Shown one piece after another: positions 54,526 through 62,096 of a DNA stretch of 64,000 nt. The notes beneath the pieces are model-generated. The model saw only the letters and a list, made by a program, of their open reading frames with translations, was not told the origin of the DNA and did not search any database. The DNA is from Ectobacillus sp042610425. Lineage in GTDB: Bacteria > Bacillota > Bacilli > Bacillales > Bacillaceae_G. Both the position numbers and the translations under genes were made by a program. Position 1 is the stretch's first letter, and the number at the start of each line of letters is the position of its first letter. The stretch is taken from NCBI RefSeq assembly GCF_042610425.1, contig NZ_JBGJZM010000001.1, positions 248,001-312,000 on the forward strand, given 5' to 3'.

Positions 54526-54573
54526 ATCATTACTCTACTCTAGTATGTTCTTGCTTCGAAAGGAGGTTTTACG

Positions 54574-55221
54574 ATGGAGCAGAATGCAACACAACACTAT
54601 TTACTTTCTTTCATTGAAGAGAAGGATCCGCTTATTTTGCAGATGGAACAGTACGCAAATGAACACCATGTTCCGATTATGGATAAGCTTGGAATGGAAT
54701 TTATGCTGCAGTTGCTTCGCTTAATCGAGCCTACATCTATTCTTGAAATAGGAGCAGCCATTGGATACTCCGCCATACGAATGGCGAAAAGTGTTCATGC
54801 GAATGTAGTGACAATCGAAAGAGATAAAGAACGGTATGATGAAGCCATTTTAAATATTAATCAAGCTGACTTACAAGATACTATTTCTCTTATTTTTGGG
54901 GACGCGCTTGAAACATCTTTACAAGTGAAACAACACGGCACATTTGACGTTATATTTATAGATGCAGCAAAAGGACAATACCAACGTTTCTTCGAGCTGT
55001 ATGAACCTCTTCTTAATGAAGGAGGAGTTATTATCACTGATAATGTTCTGTTTCATGGCCTTGTCGTAGAAGAAAATATCGAAAAGAAACGTTTACGTAG
55101 TTTAGTAAACAAGATAAAGAACTATAATGAATGGTTAATGGCACATGATGGATTTGATACTACCATTTTTCCTATTGGTGATGGAGTAGCAGTTAGCAAA
55201 AAAAGAGGTGAACGGAAATGA
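54574..55221 (+). CDS. trmR: tRNA 5-hydroxyuridine methyltransferase TrmR (YrrM)
   Basis: TrmR methylates ho5U34 to mo5U34 in tRNAs. The class I SAM-dependent O-methyltransferase fold shows ILEIGAAIGYSAIRMAKS (SAM motif), TIERDKERYDEA and DVIFIDAAKGQY. The ATG follows AAAGGAGG. Its stop overlaps the next gene by four bases, and the three-gene order trmR-trhP1-trhP2 (yrrM-yrrN-yrrO) supports the role. The length of 215 aa is typical. Confidence 0.92.
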   Translation: MEQNATQHYLLSFIEEKDPLILQMEQYANEHHVPIMDKLGMEFMLQLLRLIEPTSILEIGAAIGYSAIRMAKSVHANVVTIERDKERYDEAILNINQADLQDTISLIFGDALETSLQVKQHGTFDVIFIDAAKGQYQRFFELYEPLLNEGGVIITDNVLFHGLVVEENIEKKRLRSLVNKIKNYNEWLMAHDGFDTTIFPIGDGVAVSKKRGERK

Positions 55222-56147
55222 AAAAACCAGAATTACTAGTCACACCAACGAGCATACATGATATTGAACCGCTTGCAAAGGCAGGGGCAGATGCATTGAT
55301 TGTTGGAGAACAAAAGTTTGGTCTTAGACTTGCAGGGGAATTTTGCCGTGAAGATGTGAAGAAGGCTGTAGAACTTGCTCATCAACATCATATAAAACTT
55401 TATGTTGCAATGAATGCCATTTTTCATAACGAAAGTATTGATGTGCTGGCAGACTACGTATCCTTTTTAAAAGAAGCAGGTGTAGATGCAATTGTATTCG
55501 GTGATCCAGCTGTCCTAATGACAGCGAAGGAAATTGCCCCTGATATGAAACTACACTGGAATACAGAAACGACAGCAACAAATTGGTTCACTTGCAATTA
55601 TTGGGGACGTAAAGGTGCAAAGCGCGCAGTCCTCGCTCGTGAATTAAGCTTTGAAGCGATTGAAGAAATAAAGGAGCATGCAAAGGTAGAAATTGAAGTG
55701 CAAGTTCATGGTATGACATGTATGTTCCAGTCAAAGAGATCGCTTATTGGAAATTACTTCGAATATCAAGGACGTATACTTGAGATTGAAAAGAAAAAAT
55801 ACGAAAAGAATATGTTTCTCCATGATCCAGAACGAAATAGTAAATATCCTGTATTTGAAGATGAGAATGGCACACATATTATGAGTCCAAAGGATATTTG
55901 TATTATTGATGAACTAGAAACACTTATTGATGCACAAATTGATTCCTTTAAGATTGATGGAGTGTTGAAAGATTCTGCGTATCTTATTGAAATTACGAAA
56001 AAATATCGCACAGCTATCGATCTTTGTGTAGATAATCGTGATAAATACGATGAAGTGAAGGATCAGCTTTACAAAGAAATTGAAACAATTCAGCCAATTA
56101 ATCGTCCGTTAGATACCGGGTTTTTCTATAAAGAAACTGTATACTAA
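55218..56147 (+). CDS. trhP1: Peptidase U32-family tRNA hydroxylation protein TrhP1 (YrrN)
   Basis: A U32-family protein of 309 aa. In B. subtilis YrrN and YrrO act in prephenate-dependent hydroxylation of U34. Signature parts present are PELLVTPTSIHDIEPLAKAG, LHWNTETTATNW and the region VQVHGMTCMFQSKRSLIGN. Only one cysteine of the cluster typical of the family is retained here, unlike the next gene. ATG overlaps the trmR stop. Confidence 0.9.
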   Translation: MKKPELLVTPTSIHDIEPLAKAGADALIVGEQKFGLRLAGEFCREDVKKAVELAHQHHIKLYVAMNAIFHNESIDVLADYVSFLKEAGVDAIVFGDPAVLMTAKEIAPDMKLHWNTETTATNWFTCNYWGRKGAKRAVLARELSFEAIEEIKEHAKVEIEVQVHGMTCMFQSKRSLIGNYFEYQGRILEIEKKKYEKNMFLHDPERNSKYPVFEDENGTHIMSPKDICIIDELETLIDAQIDSFKIDGVLKDSAYLIEITKKYRTAIDLCVDNRDKYDEVKDQLYKEIETIQPINRPLDTGFFYKETVY

Positions 56148-56164
56148 ACAAAGGAGGTATAAGT

Positions 56165-57445
56165 ATGACTGGTAAGGAAATTTCACGAATCATTGATGGA
56201 AAACGCATTATAGTGAAAAGACCTGAATTGTTAGCACCTGCAGGCAACTTAGAGAAGCTTAAGATTGCCGTTCGCTACGGAGCTGATGCCGTATTTATCG
56301 GCGGGCAAGAGTTCGGTCTTCGATCAAATGCTGACAATTTTACGATAGAAGAAATGGCAGAAGGCGTTGCTTTTGCAAAAGAGTACGGAGCAAGAATATA
56401 TGTAACAACGAATATATATGCGCACAATGAAAATATGGACGGACTAGAAGAATACTTGCAAGCGATTGAGAAGGCCGGAGTTGCTGGAATTATCGTAGCA
56501 GACCCATTCATTATTGAGACTTGTAAAGAAGTAGCTCCGTCTCTCGAAATTCATTTAAGTACGCAGCAATCGCTCACGAATTGGAAGGCTGCGCAGTATT
56601 GGAAAGAAGAAGGATTAGATCGCGTCGTACTTGCACGTGAAACGAGCTATGAAGAAATTAAAGAAATGAAAGAAAAAGTGGATATTGAAATAGAAACGTT
56701 TATCCACGGCGCAATGTGTATAGCCTATTCAGGAAGATGTACGCTCAGCAATCATATGACGGCACGTGATTCCAACCGTGGGGGTTGCTGTCAATCATGC
56801 CGATGGAACTATGACTTAGTACAAACAACCTCACAGGAGAAAAATGCAGATGAAATCGCGTTATTTGAAGAAGGTGACGAGTCATTTGCAATGAGTCCAA
56901 AGGATCTAACATTAGTTCAGTCCATTCCGAAAATAATTGAAGCTGGAATTGATAGCCTGAAAATTGAAGGACGTATGAAATCCATTCACTACATCGCAAC
57001 AGTTGTAAGTGTATACCGGAAAGTAATTGACACATACTGCGCAGATCCTGATCATTTTGAATTCAAGAAAGAATGGGAAGAAGAGCTTGATAAATGTGCA
57101 AACCGTGACACAGCCTCAGCTTTCTTTGAAGGAGTACCTGGATACCAACAGCAAATGTACGGTGATCATAGTAAAAAAACAACATTTGACTTTGTTGGCT
57201 TAGTACTTGCATACGACACAGAAACAAAAATAGCAACCATTCAACAACGAAACCACTTTAAACCTGGTCAAGAAGTAGAATTCTTCGGACCAGAAATCGA
57301 AAACTTTACGCAGCAAGTCGAAACGATATGGGGAAGCGAAGGCGAAGAACTAGACGCAGCAAGACACCCACTCGAAATAGTAAAAATCAAAGTGGACAAA
57401 CCCGTACACCCATACGACATGATGAGAAAAAGAATGTTTCAATAA
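56165..57445 (+). CDS. trhP2: Peptidase U32-family tRNA hydroxylation protein TrhP2 (YrrO)
   Basis: The 426-aa partner of TrhP1 carries the full U32 signature EIETFIHGAMCIAYSGRC followed by GGCCQSCRW, a cysteine set likely to bind an iron-sulfur cluster. Other parts: LLAPAGNLEKLKIAVRYGAD and a C-terminal domain (ATIQQRNHFKPGQEVEF). AAAGGAGG precedes ATG. The stop is followed by a repeat element. Confidence 0.93.
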   Translation: MTGKEISRIIDGKRIIVKRPELLAPAGNLEKLKIAVRYGADAVFIGGQEFGLRSNADNFTIEEMAEGVAFAKEYGARIYVTTNIYAHNENMDGLEEYLQAIEKAGVAGIIVADPFIIETCKEVAPSLEIHLSTQQSLTNWKAAQYWKEEGLDRVVLARETSYEEIKEMKEKVDIEIETFIHGAMCIAYSGRCTLSNHMTARDSNRGGCCQSCRWNYDLVQTTSQEKNADEIALFEEGDESFAMSPKDLTLVQSIPKIIEAGIDSLKIEGRMKSIHYIATVVSVYRKVIDTYCADPDHFEFKKEWEEELDKCANRDTASAFFEGVPGYQQQMYGDHSKKTTFDFVGLVLAYDTETKIATIQQRNHFKPGQEVEFFGPEIENFTQQVETIWGSEGEELDAARHPLEIVKIKVDKPVHPYDMMRKRMFQ

Positions 57446-57624
57446 AAGAAAAGCGGAAATCGGCTCGCTTTAGCTCCGGAGGGCGGAAGTTCTCGCCCCA
57501 AAAAGGCGCTTTTGGCCTTTATGGGGTGAGGTTTTCCGACCGGAAGGAGCTAGCCGATTGGAGCTGGACACCAAAGAAAAGCGGAAATCGGCTCGCTTTA
57601 GCTCCGGAGGGCGGAAGTTCTCTG
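57446..57624 (+). repeat. GAAAAGCGGA-type Bacillaceae repeat element plus truncated second copy
   Basis: A full unit (57446-57572) opens with GAAAAGCGGAAATCGGCT and closes with AGCCGATTGGAGCTGGA. Its central hairpin pairs CTCGCCCC with GGGGTGAG around AAAAAGGC / GGCCTTT. A second, left-half copy (57573-57624) follows head to tail. Compared with 41854, the outer stem changes CCGGCT/AGCCGG to TCGGCT/AGCCGA, preserving pairing. Confidence 0.8.
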
Positions 57625-57690
57625 AAAAACGAAGCCGAGATACTCTTTTACATGAATGTTCGTATATTTTAAGAAAGAGTGGTAGTATAG

Positions 57691-58329
57691 ATGGGTAAGC
57701 AAAAGCCTATTGTGATTGGAATCGCTGGAGGATCAGGTTCTGGGAAAACAAGTGTAACAAAAGCGATTTTTGATCATTTTCATGGTCACTCTATTTTAAT
57801 GCTCGAACAAGATTTTTATTACAAAAATCAAGATGACATCCCGTTTGAAGAACGATTACAAACGAATTATGATCATCCTCTTGCATTCGACAATGATTTA
57901 TTGATCCAACAAATAAATCAATTGTTAAAATATGAGCCGATTGAAAAGCCATTGTACAATTATAAATTGCATACACGTTCAAAAGAAACGATTCATCTAG
58001 AACCAAAGGACGTTATCATTTTGGAAGGTATTCTTATTCTAGAAGATAAACGTCTGCGCGATTTGATGGATATCAAAATATTTGTAGACACAGATGCAGA
58101 TATACGAATCCTGCGAAGAATGCAGCGTGACATGAATGAACGTGGCCGTACGCTTGATTCGGTAATCGAACAATATATAAATGTTGTAAGACCGATGCAT
58201 AATCAATTTATTGAACCATCTAAGCGCTATGCGGATATTATTATTCCAGAGGGCGGGCAAAATCACGTAGCAATTGATATAATGGTAACAAAAATTGGAA
58301 CAATTCTTGAAGAAAAAACAATTTTGTAA
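57691..58329 (+). CDS. udk: Uridine kinase
   Basis: Udk phosphorylates uridine and cytidine in pyrimidine salvage. The 212-aa protein has the P-loop GIAGGSGSGKTS (about residues 10-21), EQDFYYK, YDHPLAFDNDLL and RMQRDMNERGRT. The ATG follows AAAGAGTGG. The order trhP2-udk-greA is conserved. Confidence 0.96.
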   Translation: MGKQKPIVIGIAGGSGSGKTSVTKAIFDHFHGHSILMLEQDFYYKNQDDIPFEERLQTNYDHPLAFDNDLLIQQINQLLKYEPIEKPLYNYKLHTRSKETIHLEPKDVIILEGILILEDKRLRDLMDIKIFVDTDADIRILRRMQRDMNERGRTLDSVIEQYINVVRPMHNQFIEPSKRYADIIIPEGGQNHVAIDIMVTKIGTILEEKTIL

Positions 58330-58337
58330 TAGCATAG

Positions 58338-58430
58338 AAAAAGACACCGAAACAGGAGGTTTTTTTCCTGCACATACCGAATACAGTGGAACATATAACC
58401 TCACCCCGTGATGGGTGGGGCCGTCTTTGT
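58338..58430 (+). ncRNA. Possible structured RNA between udk and greA
   Basis: AAAGAC (about 58340) and GTCTTT (about 58423) can form a closing stem. Inside are CAGGA-ggtttttt-TCCTG (58353-58370) and CCTCACCC-cgtgat-GGGTGGGG (about 58399-58420). The fold resembles a three-way junction, found by eye only. It may be a leader of greA or a variant terminator of udk. Confidence 0.35.
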
Positions 58431-58475
58431 ATGGATGGCATCATTAGGTAGTAGATAGAAAAAGGAGTGGACATT

Positions 58476-58952
58476 ATGGCAACTGAAAAAACGTATCCAA
58501 TGACACAAGCTGGAAAAGATAAGCTTGCGCAAGAATTAGAGTATTTAAAAACGACAAGAAGAAAAGAAGTAGTAGAACGTATTAAAATTGCACGTAGCTT
58601 CGGAGATCTATCTGAAAATTCTGAATACGATGCAGCGAAAGATGAGCAAGCATTCGTAGAAGGACGCGTAACACAAATTGAAAATATGATCCGCAATGCG
58701 GTTATTATTACAGAAAGCTCAGAAGTATCAAACGTTGTTTCTCTTGGAAAATCTGTTACATTTATCGAATTGCCAGATGGAGAAGAAGAAACGTACACAA
58801 TTGTTGGTAGTGCAGAAGCAGATCCATTTGAAGGAAAAATTTCAAATGATTCACCAATTGCAAAGAACCTACTTGGTAAACAAGTCGGAGATGAAGTAAT
58901 TGTAGCTACACCAGGCGGAGAAATGAAGATGAAAGTTCTAGCTGTAAAATAA
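58476..58952 (+). CDS. greA: Transcription elongation factor GreA
   Basis: GreA rescues backtracked RNA polymerase by stimulating transcript cleavage. The 158-aa protein has the N-terminal coiled-coil (DKLAQELEYLKTTRRKEVVE), the conserved DLSENSEYDAAKDEQ tip and the C-terminal FKBP-like domain (PIAKNLLGKQVGDEV). ATG 58476 follows AAAGGAGTGG. A terminator follows. In B. subtilis pbpI (yrrR) comes next, but it is absent here. Confidence 0.97.
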   Translation: MATEKTYPMTQAGKDKLAQELEYLKTTRRKEVVERIKIARSFGDLSENSEYDAAKDEQAFVEGRVTQIENMIRNAVIITESSEVSNVVSLGKSVTFIELPDGEEETYTIVGSAEADPFEGKISNDSPIAKNLLGKQVGDEVIVATPGGEMKMKVLAVK

Positions 58953-58992
58953 ACCAAATGAGTTAAATTCACAGTACCAAGTGAATGATTAG

Positions 58993-59026
58993 CCCTCACA
59001 GAATCTATTCTGTGAGGGTTTTGAGC
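58993..59026 (+). terminator. Terminator after greA
   Basis: CCCTCACAGAA / TTCTGTGAGGG stem followed by TTTT. Confidence 0.9.
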
Positions 59027-59160
59027 GTCTATCCGGTTTTACCTCTTTCTTAGATGTCTAGGGGTTTAAAAGAATACAAATAAAAGGATTTTCTTCATCC
59101 TTCCCCCAATTGGTGCTACAATAAGAAATATGTGAATACAACACGGATGGAGGTAAGAGT

Positions 59161-59751
59161 ATGACTCAAACTCTAGACGATTCGAGACTACACAAAAGAA
59201 AGCAGAAGCGTCGTAAATTATTTTTGAACATACTAATTGGAATCGTCTTTTTTGCTGCAGTTACAGTCGCATACCAGCTGTTCTCATCTCCGAAACAAAC
59301 GGTGAAGAGTAATAATGTTAATCAAAATAAAGTGGCAACTGATGCAAAAAATGCAACAAGTTCTGCAGCATCTACAAGCAATGCTGCCAATCCTTCGGGG
59401 AGTACATCCCAGCCTGTTGAAGATAAAAAGGTAGTTGTTCAACAAAGTGATCCAAAGGTTACGGAAGCCTATACAAATCCATCATGGAAGCCAGTAGGTA
59501 CTTCTCAATCAGAACCACATACGACAAAGTTTGATACATCTTCTCAAGATTGGAAAGAAATGGTTCAAACGATTTCTTATGCATTGAAAATTCCAACCGA
59601 TAATTTAACCATTTTATTTATTGGTAATAATGGAGAAAATAAAGCTGTTGGCACGGTTAAAGCAAAGGATACGGAGCAACGGTATAAAGTAAATATTGAA
59701 TGGGCCGACAAGCAAGGATGGAAACCAACATTAGTGCAACAATTGAAATAG
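59161..59751 (+). CDS. yrrS: DUF1510 membrane-anchored protein YrrS
   Basis: The 196-aa protein has a basic N-terminus (HKRKQKRRK), a single membrane helix (about residues 20-40), a Ser/Thr/Asn-rich low-complexity linker and a C-terminal DUF1510 domain (NPSWKPVGTSQSEPH, WADKQGWKPTLVQQ). In B. subtilis yrrS is co-transcribed with the penicillin-binding-protein gene pbpI; here yrrS stands alone after greA. The ATG follows GGAGG. Confidence 0.9.
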   Translation: MTQTLDDSRLHKRKQKRRKLFLNILIGIVFFAAVTVAYQLFSSPKQTVKSNNVNQNKVATDAKNATSSAASTSNAANPSGSTSQPVEDKKVVVQQSDPKVTEAYTNPSWKPVGTSQSEPHTTKFDTSSQDWKEMVQTISYALKIPTDNLTILFIGNNGENKAVGTVKAKDTEQRYKVNIEWADKQGWKPTLVQQLK

Positions 59752-59804
59752 TTAAACAAGAATGGAGTTAAAAAAGAAGATTAGTCTTTATGAAGACACT
59801 GAAA

Positions 59805-59850
59805 AAGGTATCCCTCTCTTACATATCTAGAGAGGGATACCTTATTTCTT
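59805..59850 (+). terminator. Terminator after yrrS
   Basis: AAGGTATCCCTCTC / GAGAGGGATACCTT perfect stem followed by ATTTCTTTG. Confidence 0.8.
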
Positions 59851-59939
59851 TGTCTAGCCAATGATGGAACTTGTAGAATCCCTTTACGCATAGATACTAG
59901 ATTAGTGCCCGCGAAAGTGAATTATAAGGGCATTGGTTG

Positions 59940-60186
59940 CCGCCTCGAACAAAAATGAAAGGAGCCGGTCATCAATCCTCTGTTTTGGTTACCGCTTCGA
60001 GTGAAAATGAAAGGAGCCGGTCATCAATCCCCTGTTTTGGTTACCGCTTCGAGTGAAAATGAAAGGAAGCCGGTTATCAATCCCCTGTATTAGTTACCGC
60101 TTCCAGTGAAGATGAAAGTAACCGGTCATCAATCTCCTGTATTAGTTACCGCTTCCAGTGAAAATGAAGGTAGCCGGTCATCAAAG
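59940..60186 (+). repeat. 52-bp tandem hairpin-repeat array (about 4.7 units)
   Basis: Units begin at 59940, 59992, 60044, 60097 and 60149 (52, 52, 53, 52 bp and a partial). Each has ATGAAAGGAGCCGGTCATCA followed by ATCCCCTGTTTTGGTTACCG. The GGAAGCCGGTTA and GTTACCGCTTCC segments form an imperfect stem in each unit (clearest in unit 3 and its neighbour). GAGTGCCCG-like sequence borders the left end. No ORF spans it. The rest of the 500-base gap after yrrS holds its terminator and, on the minus strand, a terminator of the DUF2536 gene. Confidence 0.8.
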
Positions 60187-60213
60187 CGCATCAAAGTAAT
60201 CGTCTCTATAAAA

Positions 60214-60245
60214 AAAGGGCCCTGAATGATTTTTTCAGTGCCCTC
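60214..60245 (-). terminator. Terminator of the DUF2536 gene
   Basis: On the minus strand GGGCACTGAA / TTCAGGGCCC forms a stem followed by TTTTTTT. Confidence 0.8.
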
Positions 60246-60249
60246 CTCT

Positions 60250-60474
60250 CTACCGAGCACTCTTCTTTTTTAACTTAAAATGTACAACAGCGCTATAGTG
60301 TATTCGTTTGCTATCTGAATCTAAGCACATTTGATGAGAAACATTGTAAACTTCTAGTAACAGCGCACAATTGTTCTCAATCTGTTCATTGATTTTTTTT
60401 TGTAACGTTGCTAAATCATTTGCTTCATAGAATTCAATTTTGTCTTCAATCATTTCGAATGAGAGTTCCATCAT
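60250..60474 (-). CDS. DUF2536 protein (YrzA-like)
   Basis: The 74-aa protein has two helices (ELSFEMIEDKIEFYEANDLA and LQKKINEQIENNCALL) and a short basic tail. It fits DUF2536/YrzA, which lies between yrrS and yrrT in B. subtilis. The start has two ATG codons behind AAAGGATT on the minus strand. It reads towards the repeat array, opposite to its neighbours. The function is unknown. Confidence 0.8.
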   Translation of the reverse strand: MMELSFEMIEDKIEFYEANDLATLQKKINEQIENNCALLLEVYNVSHQMCLDSDSKRIHYSAVVHFKLKKKSAR

Positions 60475-60553
60475 AATCCTTCTTTCTATCTAATTCCTTA
60501 TTATTAAGTGTAACAAATAAGAATTTTAAATACTATATTTGTAAGTATGGGTG

Positions 60554-60582
60554 TTGACTTTATTGAAAATCAGGCATATTAT
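60554..60582 (+). promoter_or_regulatory. Sigma-A promoter of yrrT operon
   Basis: TTGACT (60554-60559) and TATTAT (60577-60582) are 17 bases apart. The leader carries a GGAATT element before the ATG, part of the CymR consensus, but a full CymR site is not clear. Confidence 0.6.
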
Positions 60583-60616
60583 ACTGATAAATCCTATAAG
60601 AAAAAGGGGAATTCGG

Positions 60617-61252
60617 ATGGGGATTGAATTCAATCAGCTATTTGATGAATGGGCACAAACATATGACACCTTTATTGCTGGTGAAAACGATGAATATAGA
60701 GATATTTTTTTAAATTATGATGCCATATTAAATAATGTGGTAGAAAAATCATTCGGATCTATTATAGAGTTTGGAGTCGGAACAGGAAATCTGACGAAAA
60801 AGTTTCTGGATGCTGGATTTGAAGTGTTAGGCATTGAACCTTCTACGGAAATGCGTCTACTGGCAAGAGAAAAGCTTCCACATGCGTCTATTATAGAAGG
60901 GGATTACTTACATTTTGAACTATTGCATGATGTAGATACAATTGTTAGCACATATGCCTTTCATCATCTAACAGATGAAGAAAAGCGACTTGCGATTTCG
61001 AAGTATAGTCAAATCCTAAATTCAAATGGTAAAATAGTCTTTGCTGATACGATGTTCACGGATCAGGAAACCTTTGATCGTACAATACGAGATGCTATTG
61101 ACCGGGGTTATAATAATTTAGCCAAGGATTTACAGTCTGAATATTATACTCTGATTCCAATCATGCAATCGATATTTGAAGATAACGGCTTCCATGTGAC
61201 ATTCACACGGCAAAATCATTTTGTGTGGATTGTGGAGGCGACTAAGAAGTAA
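60617..61252 (+). CDS. yrrT: SAM-dependent methyltransferase YrrT
   Basis: YrrT is a class I methyltransferase of the 211-aa YrrT family. It has the SAM-binding IIEFGVGTGNLTKKFLDAGF and VLGIEPSTEMR, and TIVSTYAFHHLTDEEKRLAI. It is the first gene of the cysteine-from-methionine (AdoHcy recycling) operon. The substrate is not established. ATG 60617 follows AAAAGGGGAA. Confidence 0.9.
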   Translation: MGIEFNQLFDEWAQTYDTFIAGENDEYRDIFLNYDAILNNVVEKSFGSIIEFGVGTGNLTKKFLDAGFEVLGIEPSTEMRLLAREKLPHASIIEGDYLHFELLHDVDTIVSTYAFHHLTDEEKRLAISKYSQILNSNGKIVFADTMFTDQETFDRTIRDAIDRGYNNLAKDLQSEYYTLIPIMQSIFEDNGFHVTFTRQNHFVWIVEATKK

Positions 61253-61268
61253 GAGAGAGGGATATCAT

Positions 61269-61964
61269 TTGAAAATAGCAGTTATCGGAGCAATGGAAGA
61301 AGAAGTGCGCATATTGCGTGACAAGCTTGAGAATAGAGTAGTAGAAACAGTAGCAGGTTCTGAATTTACGACAGGAACATTTGCAGGACATGAAGTTGTA
61401 TTGCTGAAGTCTGGTATTGGGAAAGTGAATGCCGCTATGGCAACTACCATCCTATTGGAACGATATCAACCAGATAAAGTCATCAATACAGGATCTGCCG
61501 GTGGATTTCACCAATCTCTAAACGTGGGTGACGTTGTGATTTCAACCTTTGTTCGTCATCACGACGTAGATGTCACGATATTTAATTATGAGTATGGGCA
61601 AGTTCCTGGTTTACCAGCTGCATTTGAAGCTGATGCAGAGCTTGTTGCATTAGCAGAAAATTGTATGAAGCATGTAGATGGCGTACAAGTTGTAAAAGGA
61701 ACAATCGCAACAGGGGATTCCTTTATGAATGACAGTGAACGTGTAGCGTTTGTTCGCAGTAAATTTAAGGATTTATATGCAGTGGAAATGGAAGCTGCAG
61801 CGGTTGCTCAAGTGTGCTATCAGTACAAAGTACCATTTGTTATCATCCGTGCACTTTCTGATATTGCTGGAAAAGAATCAAATGTATCATTTGATCAATT
61901 TTTAGATCAGGCTGCGCTTCATTCTACGAGATTTATTGAAAACATGTTGCGAGAACTAAAGTAA
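61269..61964 (+). CDS. mtnN: 5'-methylthioadenosine/S-adenosylhomocysteine nucleosidase
   Basis: MtnN splits AdoHcy and MTA, releasing adenine. The 231-aa protein starts MKIAVIGAMEEEVRIL (catalytic E12 region) and contains GVGKVNAA-like SGIGKVNAAMAT, the VEMEAAAVAQV active site and the aspartate of RALSDIAGKE. TTG 61269 follows GAGAGGGAT. It is cotranscribed after yrrT. Confidence 0.97.
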   Translation: MKIAVIGAMEEEVRILRDKLENRVVETVAGSEFTTGTFAGHEVVLLKSGIGKVNAAMATTILLERYQPDKVINTGSAGGFHQSLNVGDVVISTFVRHHDVDVTIFNYEYGQVPGLPAAFEADAELVALAENCMKHVDGVQVVKGTIATGDSFMNDSERVAFVRSKFKDLYAVEMEAAAVAQVCYQYKVPFVIIRALSDIAGKESNVSFDQFLDQAALHSTRFIENMLRELK

Positions 61965-62034
61965 GAATGAAGTCTGTTTTAAATTAGCATACGGTTGTAT
62001 GGAACCCTAGAGAATAGTAGTTTATATGCAAGAA

Positions 62035-62062
62035 TCCAAAGTAAGGAGAAATCCTTACTTTG
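62035..62062 (+). repeat. Perfect 12-bp GAAA-tetraloop hairpin before mccA
   Basis: CCAAAGTAAGGA and TCCTTACTTTGG are perfect complements enclosing GAAA, a GNRA-type loop. It lies 35 bases before mccA without a T-tract. It could be an attenuator, an mRNA-stability element or an operator. Confidence 0.65.
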
Positions 62063-62096
62063 GAGAGTTTGTTTGAACTGAGGAGGAATGGTCCTA

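Noticed and set aside
57328..57672. 114-aa basic plus-strand frame
   Set aside because: It runs out of trhP2 into the repeat element in another frame. Its tail merely translates the repeat.
58241..58999. 252-aa open frame on the minus strand
   Set aside because: It covers udk's end and greA antisense and contains low-complexity Ser/Thr/Phe stretches typical of shadows.
59940..60186. CRISPR array
   Set aside because: The whole 52-bp units repeat; there are no unique spacers and no cas genes.
60595..60616. CymR operator in front of yrrT
   Set aside because: Only the GGAATT end of the consensus is present. The rest does not match, so it is not reported as an operator.
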